A program made the position numbers and the translations under genes. 64,000 nucleotides of DNA, from assembly GCF_000005505.3 (NCBI RefSeq), contig NC_016134.3:21838584-21902583 (forward strand), in the 5' to 3' direction. This document shows, piece after piece, positions 57,172 through 64,000 of the stretch; position 1 is the first letter of the stretch; every line of letters starts with the position of its first letter. This DNA is from Brachypodium distachyon (taxonomy: Eukaryota; Streptophyta; Magnoliopsida; Poales; Poaceae). The notes below the pieces were generated by a model, which saw only the letters and a list, made by a program, of their open reading frames with translations, did not search any database and was not told where the DNA came from.

Positions 57172-58182
57172 TGTCATCGCTCGGTGCTCCGACACCGGGG
57201 GCGTGCAGCCACGTCCCCCTTTTAGGTTCGGTAGGGGCGTCTAGGGTGGAGATCAGATGATCGCCAGCACAGCCGATGAGGCCCTACGGGGCCGGCGAGG
57301 CAAAGTGCTAGGGGTACGCGCTGGTCCAAGCACAGACGCACGCACGTTTTTTACCCAGGTTCGGGCCACCCGGAGGTGTAAAACCCTACGTCCTGCCTGT
57401 CTGAGCTGATATTGATTACGGATCAAATGTTTACAGGTTGCCGGGCAAGCTCCCAGGCTTTCTCTCAGTGGCTAGGCACTCCTCACTACTCTCCGCCGGC
57501 TGCCTACTGGAGCCAGTAAGCATCTATCGAGCGAGCTTCGCCCGAACCAACTAACTGACCAACTGACTCTCCTCTCCCACTGTCTGACCCGTCAACCCTC
57601 TAACTCCTTGACCGTTGGCATGGGTCCTCCTTTTATACACAAGGGGGTGCCACATGTGCCACGGTGCATGGGCTACAAGTGTCCAACGGGGAGGCACGCA
57701 GCTCTCCCTGGTGAGCTGGTGGCATGCAGGGGTGCCACCTCCGCCGCTAGGGGCATACGACCCTAGGGTAGGATTGGATAACCACTGTTCCTTGGATCGG
57801 ACAGGTAACTACCCGACGGTCGGCTCGTTTACTAAGCCGCGCGCCTTACTCCTTGCCTTGGTGGGACCGCGCGTTCTGCGCCCGTGTGGCGCTGTCCAGC
57901 GGGCCCCACAACCCGAGGCGGGGGCACGCGTCCGGGAACCCCCAGTCCCCGCAAGTCGGCCCGGGAAGCACCCGAGCCCAGCGCGCCCGGGACCATCCTC
58001 CCGGGAAGCAGCTTCCCGGGAGGTGCCTAAGCGGGAATATTCCCAGAAGCCCCGCTAGCCCCTTGCGGGCTGGTAGCTTGCCGGGAAGCTCGTTGGCGCT
58101 CCCCGGGATGAGACCTTCCTGGGAACCCCGGGGGGGGCACGCGTCGCGCAGCGGTGGTACCCCGGGTGCCACTGGTGCGACA
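57172..58182 (-). repeat. 5' LTR of copy M, 1011 bp
   Basis: Plus-strand text TGTCATCGCTCGG to CCACTGGTGCGACA. The inverted TATAAAAG lies at 57630-57637. Followed directly by the TTGAA target duplication at 58183-58187. Confidence 0.9.
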
Positions 58183-58187
58183 TTGAA

Positions 58188-59102
58188 TTTTAGTCTGCAT
58201 TGTCGTGTCGAGTGCTGGTTTTTAGCATCCAGACCTTTAGAGTTTCGAGTTTTGTTCATAGCCGTCACGCCGCCGTGCACCGCCTCGCCTCGTTCGTAGT
58301 TTTCCCACCACCACCACCAATCCCGCCACCACCAATCTCGCCACTACATATCTATCCGTATCAATTTAGGTTTATTTTGTTTTCCTTTTAGAGTTTGCTT
58401 CCCATACAAAGAGATTCCGATCCGATCTGTAAGTTGATTCAAGTCCAGAAAGCTTCGGCCGCAAGAAAAGATGAGGGGAGAGCAAAAAAAAAAGAGTCTG
58501 GAACCCTCTCCAAAAAAATTTCATACCTATATGGTTTTTATACTTCCGGGACTGTGTTTAGCTATCGGCCATTGTAGCGGAAATTTTTCTCGCATTTGTG
58601 CACTTTTCAGAGCAGTTGTTTTGCAGTTTCGCACATCTGGACACATTGTTCTTCGACGCTATCCAGGTTGTTGCGTTTGTCATTCACTTTGAGACACCTT
58701 CCGTCCTCTTGTTTTGTTCTACCTATCACTTTCCGAGCGCTGCTACCTGTTGTTTTTGGTGCTGTGGTGTGACTCGTAGGTGTTCTAGGCTCGCGTCTCT
58801 AGCCGGTATAGCCTAGGACCAGCATGGTACCGTCGTTGAACTATTTTTCAACTTGTGGCATTGCTGTTTTGAATTGTTGCTACAGATATTACAGCCACCC
58901 AGTGCTCCACATATTCCTACACCGTGCGTTGACACCGCCTGGCAATCGCTCTACTCAATCTTCCTGAGATTTGACCACAACGGTTGCTAGTCACCACCTG
59001 CTGCAGGGTAGAATTTTAGTTTGCTTGACGGATTACGCGTGTTCCACCACTTGCTTGTAGCATATACACCCATATAGCTCGCTGTGCTTTTGAGTACTAA
59101 TC
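58188..59102 (+). other. Leader of element R, resumed after the composite insertion
   Basis: Untranslated DNA between the composite and the gag of R. Poly-pyrimidine CCACCACC phrases at 58300-58340 and short frames without domains. It joins 42785-42956 if the composite and one TTGAA are removed. Confidence 0.7.
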
Positions 59103-59602
59103 ATGACAGGTGTGGACGATGCCAAGGAACCGACTAGCGTCGAACTGCAAGCTAACTTCACCAAGCTCATGGGCGACCACATGTAGGACGTTGACAAATG
59201 TTTTAATGATATGATGGAACACATCGAGGGCCTCGAGGCATCTTTCACCACCAAGCTCGACGCCAAATTCCGGGAGCTGATGGCGCGTTTACCGCGGCCA
59301 ACCGCAACTCGGGATCCTCCTCAGCACGCATTCGCTGGGCGGGCACATCGTGTCCCCCTTCACCAAGGCCAATCCTCGACTACGGCCGCCGCGTTCCACG
59401 ATGAGCAGCATGATGAGTATTACGGGGCAGATGATTCCGAGGGCGAACGCGAGGACGAGGAGGTGGTTCTACACCAACCGCGTGGCCGCCCACGCCCCTA
59501 CGTTCGCAACGCATGCCCGCTGGTACGTGATGATGACCATGTTTCTAAACTGAAATTGAATATACCCATGTTTGATGGTCGATATAATCCTGATGCATAT
59601 AT
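59103..59602 (+). pseudogene. Element R gag, 5' part only
   Basis: Starts MTGVDDAKEP; a TAG at 59184-59186 interrupts it, and it then runs through HIEGLEASFTTKL, a charged EGEREDEEV part and KLKLNIPMFDGRYNPDAY, the well-known start of the chromovirus capsid domain. At about 59602 the homology stops and AT-rich LTR-like DNA begins, so the rest of gag and the protease are gone. Confidence 0.8.
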
Positions 59603-62545
59603 AAGCTATCCCATATTTTTTTGGATAATTATTTGGAGTTGAAAAAGTATTTTATTCGAATAGATATATAACCCTAAAGGCATTTATAGGGCAATTGTAT
59701 TTTTACATATTTTATTTTGAAAGGAAATTACTCCCAAAAGTTGAATCATGTTAAAACATGATTTTACAAATTTTCTGGAACTTATTTGGATCAATTTGGA
59801 GTTCAAAATCAAAAGATATCAAAGAAATAAAGAAAAGGGAAAAAGAGAAGGAAAAAAAAAGAGTAAACCGGACCGGTCCGACCGCTTGGGCCGAACCGGC
59901 CCCGTCTCGCCCGAGCCGCCAAACCAGACTGGCTCAACGCCAGCGCCAGCGCGTTGTGCGACCGACAGGCGGGCCCCACCCGTCAGGGGGTCGCCTTCCC
60001 CAACGGGCAGGAGCCCAATCCTCGCCGCGATGCCCGTGCGCTTGCCATGCTCGCCGGCCACGCCATCCCCGCCGTGATCTCTGCCTCCCGTGCCTCCCGC
60101 GTCCCTATAAAGCTCCGCCTCTCCCCGTTCTTTTCCCCCTCTTGCCCCCTCGTCTCCCCGCGCCCGTCGCCGCCCCCCGCCGCCCCGAGCTGCCCCGGCC
60201 ACGCCGCCGCGCCGTTCGCCGTCGACCGCCGCCGCCCGTCACCCGACCTCCTCGCCCGAGCGCCGACCGCCCGCGCCCGTCCGCCTCCAACCCGCGCCGA
60301 CCGCCGCGCCTGTCCCCGTCACTTGCCGCCCCGCGCCTCGCCGCCGCCTGCCGTCCCCGCGTGCTGCCCCGCACCGCGCCGGCCCCCCCCCCCCCCCCCG
60401 CTGCCCTGCGCCGCGCCCCGAGCCGCCTCCTCCCCAAGCTGCCTGCGCCGCCGTCCACCGCCGTCCGGCGAGCCCGCGCTGCCCGGGGTAAAGCCCTAGG
60501 CGCCCGCCCGTGCTGCGCCGCCACATGGCAGGTTCATTTTTTTCTTTTAGTTTTTGTTTTATTTTTCGGCCGAAATAAAAGTGCACATTTGCAGAAAAGC
60601 CCCCAGTGTTTCAAACCGTCATAACTTTTAAACCACTTGTCCAAAATTCACGATCCACACCTTTTTGGAATCCTTAGGAAATGTAGAATCTTTTGGCACT
60701 GTTATTTTTCAAATTTGAATTTTTGAATCACATTCAAATTACAGATTAGGGTTTTATGCCATTTAAATCATAACTAATTATCTAGAAGTCCTTTTTGAAT
60801 GAAACTAGTGCCCAAAATTTTGTTTTATTGTCCTCTGTCCAATGGGACAGAGAAATAAATATTTTGAATTAAATTGCCTTGCAGATGCAAACAAAATCTC
60901 ATTTTAGGGTTTGAGCCCTAGCTTTTGCTTTTTGTTTAAAACCCTAATTGCATGTGCTTAATTCTCAAGGCCTTGGATCAGTGGATCATCCAAATAAAAT
61001 AAACCAAATCATGTCACGTGTTGCATTGCATCATAGCATATCTTAATTTGTCGTGATGTGAATTGTGTGTTTATGTATGTGTATGTTTGTTTGTCTCGTA
61101 TAGTTTTCTCGGAGAGCGAACCTTGCGAGTGTGACGAGTGTTTGAATTCAAACTACTGTGACAAAGGCAAGTTCACTTTGATCATTTACCCATTATTTTA
61201 TTATGCACTAGATTTTATTAGTTGCATTGTTAGGATTATTACTGTATCTATGCTAGCTATGATCTGTCCTATTAGTATAGGATACCTTTGCCATGCCCTT
61301 ACCACCAATTGCCATCGTAGTAGTAAAATGCTATGCTATGATAATATACGAGGGTGGTATTATTACAATGTGATACTATTGAAATTACAATATGATTTTC
61401 CTAGTGTATGGCAAAACAAATAATTCAATGAACCGTCATGGGTGGGCTGCTTTGAGTATTCGGATGTCGTGACGTTAGGTCCATTTTTATGGGGCCCGTT
61501 GAGTCGTCTCTCCGTGTGATTCGGGAGCGTCCATGGTCGTCTCTCCCGTGGATTTGGGGAGCGCCTGCGTCACAATGTGGGATGCCATCCGGGATAACCA
61601 GAGACTGAACTAGTTTCCTGTTTACTAGCTTCCAGTACAACCACATGGTAATATGGGCTCTGCCAGGATGGATGTAAGACATATGATCCTGGATCCGAGG
61701 GATTGTGCAGATGTAGCCGTGTAGGTGGGAACGTAGGTCCCTCAGGTGGTCCGGGTGATTATGGTCTGAAAATTCCTATAATCGATGCCGTTGCTACTCT
61801 ACCCTGAGGACAGCAAGGGATTAACACGTCGATTTCTGTGGGGAAAGTGTACAACCTCTCGAGAGTGTCAAACTAAGTACTTAGCCGTGTCCCCGGTTAC
61901 GGACAATTATGAGCAACTAGATATTGGGACTGTAAGGAAGGTCTCACTCATTCCAATTTCCTAATAAAATGAATGGTTTGAACTGGGTAGGAGCATTGAT
62001 GTTTCTACTCAATGTGCCTAGGTTAATAGGAGCATGGGTGTTTCTACCCCGTGTCCAATAGTGATAAAACTATTTGGTTAAAAATGATAAGATCAAACAT
62101 TGATGCTTTTACGCAAAAGAGCCTGAACTCCACCTTGCCAAATACTGCATGTACTTGATAGGATCTGTTATAACCCTTCGTGAACTTGCCAATACATTCA
62201 ATGTATTGACCCCCTAGCGGCTGCAACGTTTAAATGTTGCAGGTTAACCAGGTGAAGAGTGAGGTACGAAGTGTTAGGGTTACGAGTTTACATTTCAACA
62301 TGTTTCGACTGTGGAGTTGTTATAGGGCTCCTACATCTTCTGTTTTCTGCTGCAAGATTTTATCTTCTTCTGAGCTAACCCACGAGGTTATGCAATATGT
62401 AAGTTCTGGATCAATGTGATGTAATATACTTTCGACCTTTGTATTTTGATATTACATCTTGAAACTGTGTGTGCTAGCGAGTCGATCCAGGGACTAGCAC
62501 TGTAAGCACAGAGATCGAACCCTAGTAAGGGGGCGGATCGCTTCA
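59603..62545 (+). mobile_element. LTR-like insertion in element R, about 2.9 kb
   Basis: Layout of a long gypsy LTR: AT-rich start, TATAAAG at 60116-60122, a very GC-rich transcribed part at 60130-60510 with an uninterrupted C run near 60381-60399, then AT-rich DNA ending with GGGGGCGGATCGCTTCA. No TG start or clean duplication was found at the left side. Proline/arginine-rich frames at 59758-60624 are LTR sequence. Because gag-protease of R is missing at this point, the insertion came with a deletion. Confidence 0.55.
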
Positions 62546-64000
62546 TACATGTTATGCTATTGTTTGCAAAGAAGTTCTGTTTTCATTTGAGGACATGCCT
62601 CCTTCTTTGCCACCTGCTGTCACTAACATTTTGCAGGAGTATGTGGATGTTTTTCCACAAGATGTACCTCCGGGACTGCCACCTATTCGTGGCATCGAGC
62701 ATCAAATTGACTTAATTCCTGGAGCATCGCTGCCCAACCGTGCGCCATATCGTACCAACCCGGATGAAACCAAATAGATTCAACGACAAATTCAAGCACT
62801 ACTCGAGAAAGGTCATATTCGTGAGTCCCTTAGTCCTTGTGATGTTCCCATTATTTTGTTTCCCAAAAAGGATGGCTCGTCGCGCATGTGTACTGATTGT
62901 AGAGGTATCAATAACATCACCATTCGTTACCGGCATCATATACCACGATTAGATGACATGCTAGATGAATTGAGTGGCTCTACCATGTTCTCTAAAGTCG
63001 ATTTGTGTAGTGGTTACCACCAGATTCGTATGAAGCTAGGAGATGAGTGGAAAACAGCTTTTAAAACTAAGTTCGGTTTATATGAGTGGTTAATAATGCC
63101 TTCTGGTTTAACTAATGCTCCCAGCACATTCATGAGATTAATGAACGAAGTTTTACGTGCTTTCATTGGACGTTTTGTGGTGGTATATTTTGATGATATT
63201 CTCATATATACCACATCTTTGGATGAACATTTGGATCATTTGCGTGCTGTTTTCAATGCATTATGCCATGCACGTTTGTTTGGTAACCTTGCAAAGTGCA
63301 CCTTTTGCACCGGTCGGGTTGGTTTTCTTGGTTTTGTTGTTACTGCGCAGGGTATTGAAGTTGATCCTGCCAAGATTGAGGCTATTTCGACATGGCCGCC
63401 ACCAAAGACGGTCACCCAAGTGCGGAGTTTTCTTGGGCTCGCGGGGTTTTATAGGCGCTTCGTCAAAGACTTTGGATCCATTGCCGCGCCGCTGAATGAG
63501 CTTACAAAGAAAGATGTTCCTTTTGTTTCGGGCGCTGCACATCAAGACGCATTCATGTTGTTGAAAGACAGGTTAACTCATGTGCCTTTATTACAACTTC
63601 CTAATTTCAATAAGACATTTGAACTTGAATGTGATGCTAGTGGTATTGGATTGGGATGCGTGTTGTTAAAGGAGGGTAAACCTGTTGCATATTTTAGTGA
63701 AAAACTGAGCGGGCCAAGTCTGAATTATTCTACGTATGATAAAGAATTGTATGCGCTGGTTCGGACATTAGAAACTTGGCAACATTATTTATGGCCTAAA
63801 GAATTTGTTATCCATTCTGATCATGAATCTTTGAAGCACATTCGTAGTCAAGCTAAGTTGAATAAGCGTCATTCCAAGTGGGTCGAATTTATTGAATCTT
63901 TTCCTTATGTTATCAAACACAAAAAGAGTAAAGATAATGTTATCGCGGATGCTTTGTCACGACGTTATACCATGCTATCTCAGCTTGATTTCACAATTTT
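62546..64000 (+). pseudogene. Element R pol: reverse transcriptase and RNase H, 3' end outside the window
   Basis: The frame runs from CKEVLFSFEDMPPSLPP through GLPPIRGIEHQIDLIPGA. It is broken by one TAG at 62775-62777 (expected glutamate after DETK), then stays open to 64000. RT motifs are [18 protein letters not shown] and an intact YFDD at 63184-63195. RNase H has [10 protein letters not shown] and HSDHES, and the region ends with [15 protein letters not shown]. Integrase and 3' LTR must lie beyond 64000. One visible stop and altered residues near the fingers ([11 protein letters not shown]) suggest a fairly young but dead copy. Confidence 0.9.

Larger units (their letters stand above)
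42957..58182. mobile_element. Composite Tat insertion of two opposite-facing copies (P and M) in one target duplication
   Basis: TTGAA flanks the block at 42952-42956 and 58183-58187. The left end is TGTCGTCGCTCGG and the right end is CCACTGGTGCGACA, so both outer ends are correct LTR termini of one minus-strand element (M). Inside, 43134-51277 is a plus-strand copy (P) and 53703-58182 is the minus-strand front of M. Between them is a plus-strand fragment of the antisense ORF bounded by inverted repeats. M lacks the end of RT, RNase H and integrase; P lacks its 3' LTR. Confidence 0.85.
41964..64000 (+). mobile_element. Element R: CRM-like chromovirus, interrupted, running off the window
   Basis: 5' LTR 41964-42784, PBS from 42787, leader to 42956, the 15.2-kb composite insertion, leader again 58188-59102, gag 59103-59602, an LTR-like insertion, then pol from about 62546 to the window end. 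The left target duplication would be ACATG (41959-41963); its partner is outside. The RT sequence and an LTR that begins TGATGAGGACATC and encodes a pol tail point to the centromeric (CRM) chromovirus group; this placement is inference from recognised sequence features. Confidence 0.75.

Noticed and set aside
59758..60624. 288-residue proline/arginine-rich frame
   Set aside because: Sits in the GC-rich part of an LTR with a homopolymer C run; composition explains the open frame and no domain is present.

Overview
The window looks like nuclear DNA of a grass (Poaceae), probably a large repeat-rich genome such as a Pooideae cereal. The reasons are a GC-rich intronless P450, a spliced host gene with GT-AG introns, Stowaway- and Tourist-like MITEs, a tRNA-derived SINE, and deep nesting of Ty3/gypsy LTR retrotransposons. 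No bacterial, organellar, rRNA, true tRNA or CRISPR feature was seen.

Only two host genes are well supported, both in the left third. A single-exon CYP94-type cytochrome P450 lies at 3071-4657 (+). A nine-exon plant O-fucosyltransferase/GT106-type gene lies at 18981-11311 (-); every splice phase closes and it predicts 521 residues. Its 3.8-kb intron 5 holds a SINE with a visible target duplication, a GC-rich patch and a chromovirus 3' fragment. Around these genes lie a decayed gypsy integrase split by a Stowaway MITE (6440-7745), a 1.3-kb inverted-repeat DNA element (9028-10340), a pair of inverted termini (19271/21402) and old, mostly unreadable repeat DNA up to 25.6 kb.

From 25.6 kb to the end the window is nested gypsy DNA. 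Element A (25619-41228, minus strand) is of Tat type. Its order is 5' LTR, PBS, gag-protease, RT, two RNase H regions, integrase, a hairpin-repeat spacer, an antisense intron-containing ORF, then the 3' LTR. A 3.77-kb solo LTR with CTACC duplications sits inside it. A fragment of another Tat element (C, 41229-41963) follows. It is broken by R, a CRM-like chromovirus (+) with LTR at 41964-42784, initiator-Met-type PBS, gag at 59103 and pol at 62546-64000, running off the window.

A 15.2-kb composite (42957-58182) sits in the leader of R, with TTGAA on both sides. Its right part (M) is a minus-strand Tat element; its left part (P) is a plus-strand copy of the same family. They meet around a fragment of the antisense ORF bounded by 176-bp inverted repeats. 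Apparent order of insertion: C, then R, then M, then P.

The signals most worth following are the opposite-orientation composite inside one target duplication, a tandem array of stem-loops whose stems change sequence but keep pairing, an amber codon kept at the same gag-protease/RT boundary in three copies, an antisense ORF that keeps spliceosomal introns inside a retrotransposon, and independent gag deletions that remove the zinc knuckle in two of three copies.
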